Shown here in pieces: positions 36,918 through 45,892 of a stretch of DNA of 64,000 nucleotides. Both the position numbers and the translations under genes were made by a program. Origin of the DNA: Paenibacillus riograndensis SBR5 (GTDB lineage Bacteria; Bacillota; Bacilli; Paenibacillales; Paenibacillaceae); assembly GCF_000981585.1 (NCBI RefSeq), contig NZ_LN831776.1:4199187-4263186 (forward strand), in the 5' to 3' direction. Below the pieces are notes generated by a model. It was not told where the DNA came from, ran no database searches, and saw only the letters and a program-made list of their open reading frames with translations. Positions within the stretch are counted from its first letter, which is position 1; each line of letters opens with the position of its first letter.

Positions 36918-38143
36918 TCATGTAATAGGTGTCAGTTCCACTTGGTAGCCTAGCTTTTGAAGTTTTTTAATCAGGTAATTTGCGGTCTGCTCTGGGGTGT
37001 TCAGATATTCCGTCCCCAGCTCGGTATAGGGGACTTTATCCCGAAGCATCACATACATGATTCGGATCATCGCATGGGCTAAAGCGACGATGGCTTTCTG
37101 TTTTCCTGCCCGTTTCACGATCCGACTGTACATAGCGGAAAGCCGATTATTCTTGGACTTGCTCGCTGCCCAAGCGCACTGGACGAGTACGGCTTTCAGA
37201 CCTCGGTTCCCGCGTTGGTTCTTTTTACTTTTTTTTTACCGGCGCTCTCATGGTTGGCTGGACACACCCCGACCCAAGAGGCCAGATGAGCTTCACTTGG
37301 AAAAGGAGACACGTCGGTACCCAGTTCCGCCACGATGCTCGCCGCGGCATCCGTGCTCACGCCTGGAATGGTATCCAGCAGTTCAATTTCCTTCCTGTAT
37401 GGTTGCACCAGTTCCTCAATTTCAGCTTCCAACGTCTGCATTTCACTCTCCAGATACTGCAAATGATCCCAATGACGCCGGATCATCTTCCGGTGATGCA
37501 GACGTAGTCGGCCGTTCATCGCTTCGACCAGTGAAGGCACCTTCATCTTCAGCCGGGTATGCACCAGCTTGCGGACCTCATGCACCTCCAGCACTTCGCC
37601 ATTCACAATCGAGTCCAGTAGCGCACGACCGGAAACGCCAAAAAGATCGGAGACATACGTGGTCAGTTTAATGTTGGCATCTTGTAGAATTTTGTGAATC
37701 CGGTTCTTTTCTTGCGTCGCGTTTTGCTTAAGCTTGCGCAGATACCGGGTAAGGTCACGCAAATCGCGGATGGGCTCGTCCGGGACAAAGCTTCCCTCAA
37801 TCAAGCCGCAGCGGTGGAGCTTGGCGATCCACTCGGCATCCTTGACGTCGGTCTTCTTCCCGGGCATATTGCGGATGCGTTGCGGGTTGGCCAGCGTGAT
37901 CGTACAGGTGCTTTCTAGAATGTTCCACACGGGTTTCCAAAAGACCCCTGTACTTTCCATGGCAATCTCGGTACATCCCTGCTGCTCCAGCCACTCCTGT
38001 AATCTCAAAAGCTCGCGGGTCGTGGTTCCAAACGTCTCGATCACGGACTTGGGTTTCTTCTCCAGGGGGCCACTCAGTAGACAAACCACCACCGTCTCCT
38101 GATGAATATCCAACCCGGCACAGCGTTCACGAATGGCATCCAT
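36918..38143 (-). pseudogene. IS110 transposase, split by a frame change in a nine-A run
   Basis: The first part (38143-37196) has the RuvC-like DEDD residues: Asp in CAGLDIHQE, Glu in AIAMESTG-type AMESTGVFWKP, and two Asp in KKTDVKDAEW. It also has a helix-hairpin region IPGVSTDAAASIVAELG of the Transposase_20 domain. It then stops after AGTEV. The continuation with KAVLVQCAWAASKSKNN and AHAMIRIMYVMLRDK is in a neighbouring frame down to 36918. The two frames meet at A9 (minus strand, 37237-37229); one extra A would restore a protein of about 408 residues. Either a one-base loss or slippage at the A run explains this. Start: ATG at 38143, eight bases after GGAGG. Confidence 0.85.
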
Positions 38144-38158
38144 ATTCCCTACCTCCAA

Positions 38159-38380
38159 GCTAAAAGTATGCGTGGATCATGCAACCTAAAGAGGTGAAAT
38201 TTTATACACGTGCTCGTGGCAACACTCGGCGATCCTCGTCGTTGCAGTTGGTCAGATTAGGTTACGGGATGTTTCACCAATATTGAATCGACCTCTGATC
38301 CACAGCACGATTTTACCAAATATATACTCTGACTTCACCTGATTTTCATGACCGACGGTGGCCGCCAGGCCATGGGTGAT
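38159..38380 (-). ncRNA. Candidate bridge-RNA region of the IS110 element
   Basis: IS110-group elements encode a structured bridge RNA in the non-coding end upstream of the transposase. Here this end is gene-free and contains a good stem-loop (GCAAC...GTTGC enclosing GGCGA-TCC-TCGTC, 38219-38246) and a second GC-rich one near 38350-38375 (GGCC-GCCA-GGCC). The assignment rests on family knowledge plus these hairpins; loops for target and donor were not resolved. Confidence 0.3.
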
Positions 38381-38384
38381 TAGG

Positions 38385-38852
38385 TTTACTTTTTCCACTT
38401 AACTCTCAAAATTTCTTAATTTTCGGAAAAATAAGTTCCCTTTTTCCAACTAGCACCTGCGAAGAAGCCGGTAAGGACGGATCGCCTATTCCTTCGCGAT
38501 CGATCCGCAGCCGTTACGGACAGGAGAGCCGTTATGGATAGAAGATTCGTCTATTCCGCAGGGACAGACTGAGATGCCTTTATTTGTCCCTTTCCCCTTT
38601 ATTCCAGGCTCCATCGAACGATATAACGGCTCCTGTGTCCGTAACTGCTGAAAAAGTAAGGTTTTTGGCAAAATAAGGGCTCCTCTGTCCGCTTCAGTCC
38701 ACGGATGGAGCCCTATCCTCCTGCATCGCTTATATCCTGTGAGGCTTCCAAGATATCCACATTTTTTCACACTGTATTACAGTTAAAGGGGAAGTCAGTT
38801 CCCCCAAAACATAAGAATTCTTATATTTTAAAAAAAGCCAGCGCCTGTATTT
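38385..38852. repeat. Block of dispersed intergenic repeats
   Basis: On the minus strand AGTTGGAAAAAGGGAACTTA and AAGTGGAAAAAGTAAACCTA recur at a period of about 50 (38385-38455) and resemble the repeats at 36710-36784. From 38461 to 38740, phrases such as AGGAGAGCCGTTATGG, GGCTCCTGTGTCCGTAACTG and GGGCTCCTCTGTCCGCTTCAG recur in both orientations. An open frame over this stretch lacks a ribosome site and is probably not a gene. I recall similar blocks in Paenibacillus. Confidence 0.5.
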
Positions 38853-39728
38853 TCAGGTCAGTGGCTTGAAATAGTCCGCAACGACCTCCCGGAACTCCAG
38901 GGCAGTCTGCGAGATGTAGCGTCTCTTGTGCCATAATAATGCAATCTCCCGCACCAATTCGTGGTTCTCTACTTGAAGATATTGGATTTGGTCACGTGAG
39001 TTTCTTGCCGTGCTTGGTATAAAAGCGATGCCGATTTCCGCCTCCACCAGAGCGCTCAGCCTTGCAGGTTCATCCCCCTCATATACATATTTGGGTTCAA
39101 AACCAACCGATTTACATATCCTGTCTGCTAAATCGCGGGTGCCATAACCTCTTTTTACACCGATAAACGATTCATCCTTAAGCTCTGTCAAAGATACGCT
39201 GGTTCGTTCAGCCAGCCGGTGCCCTTTGGGAACAGCAACAAGAATGGGGTCATTGTAAACGACTTGACATTCAATGTCCTCCTCTTCGACGGCGGGGGAT
39301 GACAAGCAGACATCAACATCTCCTTGGTGAAGCAGCTTAACCATTTCCTGCGTGGCCAGCATTTGCACATGAAATTGTACATGGGGCCGCTTTTTACGGA
39401 ACTCCCGAAGGATATGGGGCAACGCGCTCGCGGCAGTCACCGCCAGTTCGAGCGTACCTTGTTCCGGGGAGGATAGATCCCTTAGTTCCTGCTTTCCCTG
39501 CTCCAGTTCAAACAAAGCCCTTTCTGCCCTGTGGAGGAATTTGTTCCCGTACTCATTGAGCCGCAGCTTCCTCCCTACCCGGTCGAACAGAGGGACTCCC
39601 AGATCTTCCTCCAGGCGTCCAATCGTTTTGCTTAGTGAGGATTGGGTCACGTGCAGGCTTCGTGCGGCTTCGGTCACATGCTCCAATCGGGCTACTACGA
39701 GAAAATATTGCAGTTGAAGAAGTTCCAA
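38853..39728 (-). CDS. LysR-family transcriptional regulator
   Basis: A 291-residue LysR protein. The N-terminal winged HTH (about 1-60) reads MELLQLQYFLVVARLEHVTE then RSLHVTQSSLSKTIGRLEEDLG. The substrate-binding domain (about 90-290) has two alpha/beta lobes. The start is a TTG at 39726-39728 with GGAGGG six bases upstream, and it gives the canonical LysR beginning. It is divergent from a DHA2 exporter, which it probably controls, with the shared control region at 39729-39841. Confidence 0.92.
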   Translation of the reverse strand: MELLQLQYFLVVARLEHVTEAARSLHVTQSSLSKTIGRLEEDLGVPLFDRVGRKLRLNEYGNKFLHRAERALFELEQGKQELRDLSSPEQGTLELAVTAASALPHILREFRKKRPHVQFHVQMLATQEMVKLLHQGDVDVCLSSPAVEEEDIECQVVYNDPILVAVPKGHRLAERTSVSLTELKDESFIGVKRGYGTRDLADRICKSVGFEPKYVYEGDEPARLSALVEAEIGIAFIPSTARNSRDQIQYLQVENHELVREIALLWHKRRYISQTALEFREVVADYFKPLT

Positions 39729-39841
39729 TTCACACCCTCCATTCATTCCTTCAAGTCCATGAAATCATAACATAAAAGGCGTTGGAATAAATGATCAATT
39801 TCAAGTACGATGACATCAATACAACTTAGGGAGGACTAAAA

Positions 39842-41221
39842 ATGAATGCTCGCAGCAGGTGGTTGCTGATTTCCGTGGGTCTCGGGGTACTGTTGAACCC
39901 TTTAAATTCTTCGATGATTTCCGTTGCTATAGCAAGGCTGCAAAATGTGTACCGTCTCGATTTTACTGAGGTATCCTGGATTATTTTTTCTTTCTACATT
40001 GCAAGTGCGGTCGCCCAGCCTATTATGGGGAAGGCCAGTGATTTATTTGGACGCAGAAAAATATTTCTGGCAGGCCTTGTTGTAGCTTTCGTCGCGTCAT
40101 TAGCAGCTCCGCTGGCTCCAGGCTTCGGGTGGCTCATCGTGTTCCGGATTGTGCAATCCATCGGAACAAGCATGATGGTTTCTGTAGGAATGGCTATTGT
40201 GCGGGTTCATATTACGGAGAAACAAGCGTCTGCGCTGTCAGTGATGTCCATTTTCCTATCGGGAGCGGCAGCAATCGGACCCTTTATTGGCGGGGTGGTT
40301 ATCCACTGGTGGGATTGGCATGGTATCTTCTTCGTCAATATTCCATTTGCAGCGGCAAGCTTTCTATTAGCTTGGAGGGCCATTCCTAAGGACGAACCGC
40401 CCGTGGCCGCTCTGCGCAACATGTCCTTCCGTCAATGGATAACCATGATAGATGCGCCGGGTATCCTGCTTTTTGCAGCGGGTCTGGTTGCCCTGCTCGC
40501 CGGGTTGCTGTCAGCAAAATCCTCCGGCCATATTTCATTTGGACATGTTCTGACCGGAGGGATTGGCCTGATCGCATTGGTTGCTTTCGTACGGCATGAG
40601 TTAAAAGCGTCCTCACCCTTTATTCCGGTGCGTACGTTCGCCAAATATCCGGAGATGGCCCGGGTCAATGTCGAATTTATACTCGTTAACGTACTATATT
40701 ACTCACTGTTTTTCGGGCTTCCTTCCTACCTGCAGATAGTGCGCCATGTCAGCGAATTCCATACAGGAATTCTCATGCTGAGTCTGGGACTATGCTCGCT
40801 CATTGCTTCTCCCATAGCAGGGCGATGGATCGATAGATCGGGACCAGGGCCGGCATTGTTTCTGTCCGCGATATTAATGGCCTTGGGGTCCGTATGGATC
40901 GTGACAATGAATCAAAGCTCGCCGGTAATCAGCGTCTGTGTGGCTTTAGGCGCATTCGGTATTGGCAACGGATTGAATAGTGTCGGTATGCAGGCAGCCT
41001 TGTTCAAAAGCGCTCCAAAAGAAATCATCGGAGTAGCTTCGGGAGTATTTATGACCTCAAGATACTTGGGAACTATACTATCCTCATTGCTGCTGGGCAT
41101 CGTGATGGGCGATACCTTCAGCGCTGGAGGGTTTCGGCTGCTTGGGGTTATTCTCTCGGCAATCGCCTTGGTCTTAGTATTTATGAACTGGCGGCAAAGA
41201 GAGTCGAAGCCGTTGCAATAG
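39842..41221 (+). CDS. MFS drug exporter, DHA2 family
   Basis: A 459-residue transporter with about 14 helices. Motifs are LNPLNSSMISVAIARL (helix 1), GKASDLFGRRKIFLAGL (motif A) and SGAAAIGPFIGGVVIHWWDW (motif C). It shares the family, not close identity, of the exporter at 1112-2530. It probably expels a toxic compound and is controlled by the divergent LysR protein. AGGGAGG lies seven bases before the ATG. Confidence 0.92.
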   Translation: MNARSRWLLISVGLGVLLNPLNSSMISVAIARLQNVYRLDFTEVSWIIFSFYIASAVAQPIMGKASDLFGRRKIFLAGLVVAFVASLAAPLAPGFGWLIVFRIVQSIGTSMMVSVGMAIVRVHITEKQASALSVMSIFLSGAAAIGPFIGGVVIHWWDWHGIFFVNIPFAAASFLLAWRAIPKDEPPVAALRNMSFRQWITMIDAPGILLFAAGLVALLAGLLSAKSSGHISFGHVLTGGIGLIALVAFVRHELKASSPFIPVRTFAKYPEMARVNVEFILVNVLYYSLFFGLPSYLQIVRHVSEFHTGILMLSLGLCSLIASPIAGRWIDRSGPGPALFLSAILMALGSVWIVTMNQSSPVISVCVALGAFGIGNGLNSVGMQAALFKSAPKEIIGVASGVFMTSRYLGTILSSLLLGIVMGDTFSAGGFRLLGVILSAIALVLVFMNWRQRESKPLQ

Positions 41222-41229
41222 CAGCAGGT

Positions 41230-41559
41230 TCAGCAGGGGTCCGCAAGCTGATAGATGTGGATGCGAAAGGCTTCCATATTGGAGAAACCCTGCATCTGTC
41301 TGCGGATAGCCCTTACCGTCGCTTCAGGAACGACAAGCTGGAGGCCGCGTAAACCGCAATTCATCGCATAACGATCCATGACTCCGGTCACCCGGACTTC
41401 GGCATAACCCCCGCCAGCAGCAAAAGAAATGGTCTGCGGATAAGCAACGTCGTCCGTCTCTCTGCTTAATGCCTTCCTCCGGCCGTTGTACAAAACGCCT
41501 TCAGCGGGAATTGCAAGCTCCGCACCACCTGCCTGAAGCTGCTCTGCCGCAAGCAGCAT
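41230..41559 (-). CDS. Unrecognised 109-aa protein, perhaps a C-terminal fragment
   Basis: An open frame with ordinary codon use, beginning MLLAAEQLQAGGAELAIPAE and ending IHIYQLADPC. A conserved-looking core is FAAGGGYAEVRVTGVMDRYA then CGLRGLQLVVPE. GGGGAGGGG lies 14 bases before the ATG, a little far. The frame stays open upstream towards the SDR stop (GEERSL). I recognise no family; it could be the tail of a lost larger gene. It overlaps no other gene and lies 30 bases after the SDR gene, so it may be cotranscribed. Confidence 0.45.
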   Translation of the reverse strand: MLLAAEQLQAGGAELAIPAEGVLYNGRRKALSRETDDVAYPQTISFAAGGGYAEVRVTGVMDRYAMNCGLRGLQLVVPEATVRAIRRQMQGFSNMEAFRIHIYQLADPC

Positions 41560-41589
41560 CAGGCTGCGTTCTTCCCCTCCCCTTTGTCC

Positions 41590-42384
41590 TCAAAATATCG
41601 TCGGCACCATTCCCCCATCCATACGGATAGGAGAACCTTTAAATGCGGAAGCATAAGGGCTGCATACAAATGCAGCCAGCCGTCCTATTTCAATCGGCTT
41701 AATAAACCGCTGAATTTCAGATTGTGGCAGGTTGGCAGTCATAAATTTTTTCTCTTTTTCGGAAAAAGTCATATCTTCATTAGCGTACACACCATCAATG
41801 ATTTGCCGCACATTTTCAGAGAGTGTTGGTCCGGGCATGATCGTATTGACTGTAACTTCTGTTCCTCTTGTTAATTTGGACAAGCTTTTTGACAAAGATA
41901 AGAGCATCGATTTGGTCATGGTGTACTGCGGCATTTGCCCTGAAGGCATAATGGCTTCTTCACTCGCAATAAAGATAATGCGGCCATAATCTTTTTTCAA
42001 CATTTTAGGTAAATAAAATTTGGATAATCCATTTGCCGCCAGAACATTAATGCGAAAATATTTTTCCCATATTTCATCGTCAACGTCCTCATACTGCATA
42101 ATTTCATAAATCCCCGTGTTGTTAACCAAAATATCAATATCCGGGTATTTTTCAAATAAAGCTTCTCTTTGCCGGGTATCCACTATATCAGCTGCAGCAT
42201 TTTGAGGAGAGGTAGCCGGGAAATTGGACTTCATTTCATTTACCGTCCGTTCTGCCTCTTCATAACTCCGTCCGTTAATTAGTACATTAACACCTTCTTT
42301 AGCAAGTTCAACGGCAATTGCTTTACCTATACCTTTCGTTGATCCTGTAACTAAAGCTGTTTTATTGTTTAAACCCATATCCAT
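41590..42384 (-). CDS. Short-chain dehydrogenase/reductase (SDR)
   Basis: A 264-residue classical SDR. The cofactor motif TGSTKGIG lies at residues 13-20, NNTG in LVNNTGIYE, the Ser region in IIFIASEEA, and the catalytic Tyr-x-x-x-Lys in YTMTK. The Arg after the first glycine motif (NGRSYEEAE) points to NADP(H). The substrate is unknown. AAGGAG lies nine bases before the ATG. It is separated from the AraC gene upstream by 84 bases and may be under its control. Confidence 0.92.
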   Translation of the reverse strand: MDMGLNNKTALVTGSTKGIGKAIAVELAKEGVNVLINGRSYEEAERTVNEMKSNFPATSPQNAAADIVDTRQREALFEKYPDIDILVNNTGIYEIMQYEDVDDEIWEKYFRINVLAANGLSKFYLPKMLKKDYGRIIFIASEEAIMPSGQMPQYTMTKSMLLSLSKSLSKLTRGTEVTVNTIMPGPTLSENVRQIIDGVYANEDMTFSEKEKKFMTANLPQSEIQRFIKPIEIGRLAAFVCSPYASAFKGSPIRMDGGMVPTIF

Positions 42385-42468
42385 AATTTATTTCTCCTTC
42401 ATCATTGGAAATATGTAATGATCAGCTCCTCTTCGAAATCGCCCATTACAAGTGATTATGTTACCTTG

Positions 42469-43497
42469 TCAGGTTGATTCAGTAACTAGCGCATTGCGCC
42501 AAAATTCTTGTTTTACACGCCAATTCGACGGAGTATCACCTTCCCAAAGCCGGAAGGCGCGGTAAAACGAGTTCTGGTCTGCATATCCAATCATAAACGC
42601 AACTTCTTTAATATCGAGCGAAGAGTCTGCCAAGTACTCCAGTGCCTGCTCATGTCTGGCTTGTGTTAACAAATGCTTAAAGGTCGTATTTTCGTCAGAA
42701 AGCCGGCGCTGCAAGGTGCGGTCGCTTATTCCCAGCTCTTTCGCAACAGCCTGAATATCGGGCCGTCCTCCGGTAAGGCTGCGTTTCATGATCCATTTAA
42801 CCATCCCGGAAATTGAGCGATTGCGCTGCTGTTCACCCAGCGACCGGTCCAGAGCCGGAGTCAGAATCTCCAGCAACTCTTCGTTGTATGAGACAAAGGG
42901 ACGGTCCAGATCTTTTCGGTGCAGTGTCAACCGGTTGCATGGTGCACCCATCCGGACAGGACAGCCGAAGTATGCTTCAAGGGTCTGTACATCGCCCATA
43001 TCATCCGAGAATTCGACGATGCGCGCTGTCAAAGGCAGACCTGTCCCCCGTCGCCCAAGCTCCAAAAGATAGGCTAGTGTAATACCCATCAACATCGGCG
43101 GACCGGGTTGCTCGGTGCACAGCCATTCCAGTGCGATGGTACAGCTCTCCCCCTCCTCGGTGATACGCAAGTTTTCTGGAGGACACAGTTGTTTGTAGCG
43201 GGCCATTCGGTTTAGAGCATCCCGGTAGTCACGGGCGTGGTATGTTGCTAAGACAGTCGGCGGGTACTTCGCGGTTTCAAAACCTGCCGCAAGCTCGATG
43301 ATCCCTTTGGCAGTGTCACCAATGAGATCGGAATAAGCCTGCCAGACCGCGAAATATTGGGCGGTGGTGACTGCAGGTTCAGCAATAATTGTGAGCGGCT
43401 GCCCTGCTTTACGAGCTACATCGTGGGCAGCAATCCCTAAATGACGTAATCCTGCCCAGAATCCCGGCGGGATTTTAATAGAGTCAGAAGACTTCAT
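42469..43497 (-). CDS. AraC-family regulator with Arabinose_bd-type N-terminal domain
   Basis: A 342-residue regulator. The N-terminal domain (about 20-210) is the all-helical Arabinose_bd/OruR-like type (GLRHLGIAAHDVARKAG, LGRRGTGLPLTARIVEFSDD, FGCPVRMGAPCNRLTLHRKDL). The C-terminal AraC HTH covers about 235-330 (VAKELGISDRTLQRRLSDEN, EVAFMIGYADQNSFYRAFRLW). Such regulators often sit beside oxidoreductase genes, here the SDR. AAAGGAGG precedes the ATG. The ligand is unknown. Confidence 0.9.
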   Translation of the reverse strand: MKSSDSIKIPPGFWAGLRHLGIAAHDVARKAGQPLTIIAEPAVTTAQYFAVWQAYSDLIGDTAKGIIELAAGFETAKYPPTVLATYHARDYRDALNRMARYKQLCPPENLRITEEGESCTIALEWLCTEQPGPPMLMGITLAYLLELGRRGTGLPLTARIVEFSDDMGDVQTLEAYFGCPVRMGAPCNRLTLHRKDLDRPFVSYNEELLEILTPALDRSLGEQQRNRSISGMVKWIMKRSLTGGRPDIQAVAKELGISDRTLQRRLSDENTTFKHLLTQARHEQALEYLADSSLDIKEVAFMIGYADQNSFYRAFRLWEGDTPSNWRVKQEFWRNALVTEST

Positions 43498-43804
43498 ACA
43501 CCCGGGCCTCCTTTAGCTTTATTTTCGTTTTGGTTTCCATCACACAGTCTACTACGAGACCGTGGTTAATGCATTCATGAAAACCTCACCCTTGCATCCC
43601 AGTTTATCATTTTTTTGCAGGAACTAATGCGGGCCTCTTATGCCCGATCCGGGAGCAGAAGGTTTTTCACACCAAAAAAACCGGGCTTAAGCGTGAGCTT
43701 AATCTCCCGGTCTGGTTAAGCGTTATGCGTGTACGTTTCTTTGCCTGCATTGCCATGGCGGCGGGCCTGATCAACTTTTCTACCCGCCTGCGCAAATGTA
43801 GTTA
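43498..43804. other. Intergenic region between the AraC and PHP genes
   Basis: It contains the terminator listed at 43673-43713 and the AraC promoter region. A 26-codon frame ending TYTHNA lies at 43724-43803 on the minus strand but has no normal start codon. Confidence 0.5.
43673..43713 (-). terminator. Terminator of the metallophosphoesterase/PHP operon
   Basis: ACCGGG pairs with CCCGGT, and CTTAAGC with GCTTAA inside. On the minus strand it is followed by TTTTTTTGG. Confidence 0.8.
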
Positions 43805-44803
43805 TTATTCCAGCCAGTGCCGGCTTCGCCGCCGGTTCTGGAAGGTTACAATTTCCCGCACTCCCGCCTGCTTCAGCATCTCCAGCTGTTGATCTGTATA
43901 CCCGCCGAGATCGTCAGGAAAATGGGCATCGGTAGAGGTGGTGAGCAGCACGCCTTTGGCCGCCAGTACGGCCAGGAAAGCCGGGCCCGGGCACATTTCC
44001 CGGATCGGATAGCGGTACACCATTCCCGCGTTAATCTCCGTGGCCGTATCATGCGCGATCAGCAAATCCGCAATCCGCTCATACATCGGCAGCAGGCGTT
44101 GTTCATCCGGGCGGTAGTTGAAGGCTTTGAGGTTGTCGAGGTGGGCGACAATATCGAACAGGCGTGAAGACACCGCTTGGCCGACGATCTCGAAGAACCG
44201 GGCATACAGGACTTCCAGATCAAATTGTTCAAAATACATCTGGGTCGCCGGATTGTCGAAGCCCCAGCCATCTACAAAATGGACTGAACCGATAACATAG
44301 TCGTACGGCTGTTCCTTCAATATTCCGGCTAGCTCCTGTTCGCAGCCCGGGAAATAATCGGCTTCGATGCCGAGCCGCAGCTGCACCCCTTCACGCTGCC
44401 ATTTTTCCTTTTGGGCCTGAATGCAAGCAACAAAATGCTCTGTATCCGCCATACACACCTGATCCAGCCACTCCCGCTGCAGACGGCCTATCAAGGTATC
44501 ATCCAATAGCATGTGTTTTTCATAATAGGCTTTATATTTCGTGAAACGGTACAGATGATCGACGATGCCCACCGTGTGAATGCCGCGCTGCTTGGCCTGT
44601 TTCAGATACAGGTCCAGCCATTCCTCTGTAAAAGCTCCACCCGTCATGCGCCGCTCCAGCCGACCGAAGCTCTCCTGCATCCAAGCCTGCGTATGGATCT
44701 GCTCGCTGCTGTCCGTCATCGCGGTTAGACTTTCCATCGTACGCTGCAGCCATCTAGGCGAATAAGGTCCTTCTTCCAGATGGAGGTGAAAATCTATCTT
44801 CAT
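43805..44803 (-). CDS. PHP-domain phosphoesterase (histidinol-phosphatase-like)
   Basis: A 332-residue PHP protein. Metal-binding motifs are HLHLEEG at the start, GIVDHLYRF, GIEADYFPG, IGSVHFVDG, IVAHLDN and the final STDAHFPDDLGGY. The architecture resembles HisK-type histidinol phosphatases, but no histidine genes are near. With the neighbouring calcineurin-like phosphoesterase and DeoR regulator it more likely acts on a sugar phosphate or phosphonate. AAGGAGAGG precedes the ATG. It follows the metallophosphoesterase gene by 41 bases. Confidence 0.85.
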   Translation of the reverse strand: MKIDFHLHLEEGPYSPRWLQRTMESLTAMTDSSEQIHTQAWMQESFGRLERRMTGGAFTEEWLDLYLKQAKQRGIHTVGIVDHLYRFTKYKAYYEKHMLLDDTLIGRLQREWLDQVCMADTEHFVACIQAQKEKWQREGVQLRLGIEADYFPGCEQELAGILKEQPYDYVIGSVHFVDGWGFDNPATQMYFEQFDLEVLYARFFEIVGQAVSSRLFDIVAHLDNLKAFNYRPDEQRLLPMYERIADLLIAHDTATEINAGMVYRYPIREMCPGPAFLAVLAAKGVLLTTSTDAHFPDDLGGYTDQQLEMLKQAGVREIVTFQNRRRSRHWLE

Positions 44804-44844
44804 TACGTATCCTCTCCTTTTGCGGTACCTGCTCCACCTCTGCG

Positions 44845-45744
44845 CTAAATTACGCTTCCATCCTCCTGCCTGATCCAGGTTTCGAAGCGCCGTTCCCCTT
44901 CCTTCAGTTGAATGACCCTGGCCCCGCGCTGCAGTGACCCATACGTGTTATGCCCGGTCACCCGGCCATAGGCCAGTGTTATCCCGTGCAGCACACCTAT
45001 GTAATCATTGTCATGATCGTGCCCGGCGAAGGTTGCCATCACATCCCCTGCTTCCAGCATGGCCGCGAACCAGCCGCTGTTCACTTTGGAGCAGCAGACC
45101 ATTTCGCCTTTTCTCCCGGCTACACTCCCGGACTGCCATACCTCCTGATACTCAGGGATAGGAATATGCATAAAAGCCAGAGCAGGCAGCACCCCGCCGT
45201 TTCTCTCTCTGTTCTTGGCCGATTCCTGCAAATACCAGGCCACTTGATCGGAATGAATCCAGGCATACCCGCCGATGGCTGCAGGCGCATATTCACCCGA
45301 ATCCACGAAATACAGTGCCGCCGACTCCCGGTCTGCAGAGTGGTTGAAAAGCGGCAGCACATAATTGCCCGTGCCGTGGATCTCTCCCGGTCCGGCTTCA
45401 GCCATACACAGCTCATATTCTGTCAAAATCGCCTGCAGCTCTTCCCGTGTAACCCCCTTCTCTGTATCGTGGTTGCCATAGATCACAGCAAAAGGCGTGC
45501 CTGCCTGTACGGCAACCTCAATCACCCGCCGGAACGTTGCCTTAGGGTCCACGGTCTCTTCGCTGTAAACCAGGTCACCGCTGAACACTACCAGATCCGG
45601 TTGCTCGCTGATCAGAATACGCTCCATCAGGGCCAGCGTCCGGGTATCACGCTCCGGTTCGATTCCATCCTTCAGATGGATATCGGTAAACTGTACAATT
45701 TTAAAAGTGCCATCTGCATGAAAAGAAAGACGTTGCTTATTCAT
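44845..45744 (-). CDS. Calcineurin-like metallophosphoesterase
   Basis: A 299-residue phosphoesterase. Dinuclear metal motifs are Asp21-x-His23 in FTDIHLKD, GDLVYSEE, GNHDTE, the His of FMHIPIPEY and GHDHDND. There is no signal peptide. It resembles DCR2/Ser-Thr-like phosphatases of Bacillales, often linked to sugar catabolic loci. The ATG at 45742-45744 has AGGAGG seven bases upstream. First gene of a two-gene operon, divergent from a DeoR regulator whose likely operators are at 45771-45821. Confidence 0.88.
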   Translation of the reverse strand: MNKQRLSFHADGTFKIVQFTDIHLKDGIEPERDTRTLALMERILISEQPDLVVFSGDLVYSEETVDPKATFRRVIEVAVQAGTPFAVIYGNHDTEKGVTREELQAILTEYELCMAEAGPGEIHGTGNYVLPLFNHSADRESAALYFVDSGEYAPAAIGGYAWIHSDQVAWYLQESAKNRERNGGVLPALAFMHIPIPEYQEVWQSGSVAGRKGEMVCCSKVNSGWFAAMLEAGDVMATFAGHDHDNDYIGVLHGITLAYGRVTGHNTYGSLQRGARVIQLKEGERRFETWIRQEDGSVI

Positions 45745-45770
45745 CTTGAACCTCCTCAAAGTAAAACTCA

Positions 45771-45821
45771 TTGTTTTGTGATATTCATGTTGTTCTTTGT
45801 GTAATTGCGTTGTTTTTTGTG
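45771..45821. promoter_or_regulatory. Three direct repeats, probable DeoR operator
   Basis: TTGTTTTGTG (45771), TTGTTCTTTGTG (45790) and TTGTTTTTTGTG (45810) recur every 19-20 bases, about two helical turns, between the divergent phosphoesterase and DeoR genes. DeoR-family proteins bind such spaced repeats cooperatively. Confidence 0.65.
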
Positions 45822-45892
45822 TCCTTTTACTTTAAAATAGCACTAACAGTCAAAAGGATGCAAGCGTTAATTTTACATAAGGGGGTTGCACG

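Larger units (their letters stand above)
36900..38390 (-). mobile_element. IS110-family insertion sequence
   Basis: Holds a DEDD-type transposase (frame broken) and about 240 bases of non-coding DNA on its 5' side. IS110 elements usually lack clear terminal inverted repeats and target duplications, and I found none, so the limits are approximate. The flanks carry related intergenic repeats (36710-36784 and 38385-38455). Confidence 0.7.

Noticed and set aside
38486..38770. Minus-strand frame of 94 codons
   Set aside because: Composed of short direct and inverted repeats, without a ribosome site; treated as a repeat block.
43724..43803. Minus-strand frame ending AGKETYTHNA between the PHP gene and its terminator
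   Set aside because: It has an orderly look and recalls small spore proteins, but there is no ATG, GTG or TTG in frame, no ribosome site, and I could not match a family.
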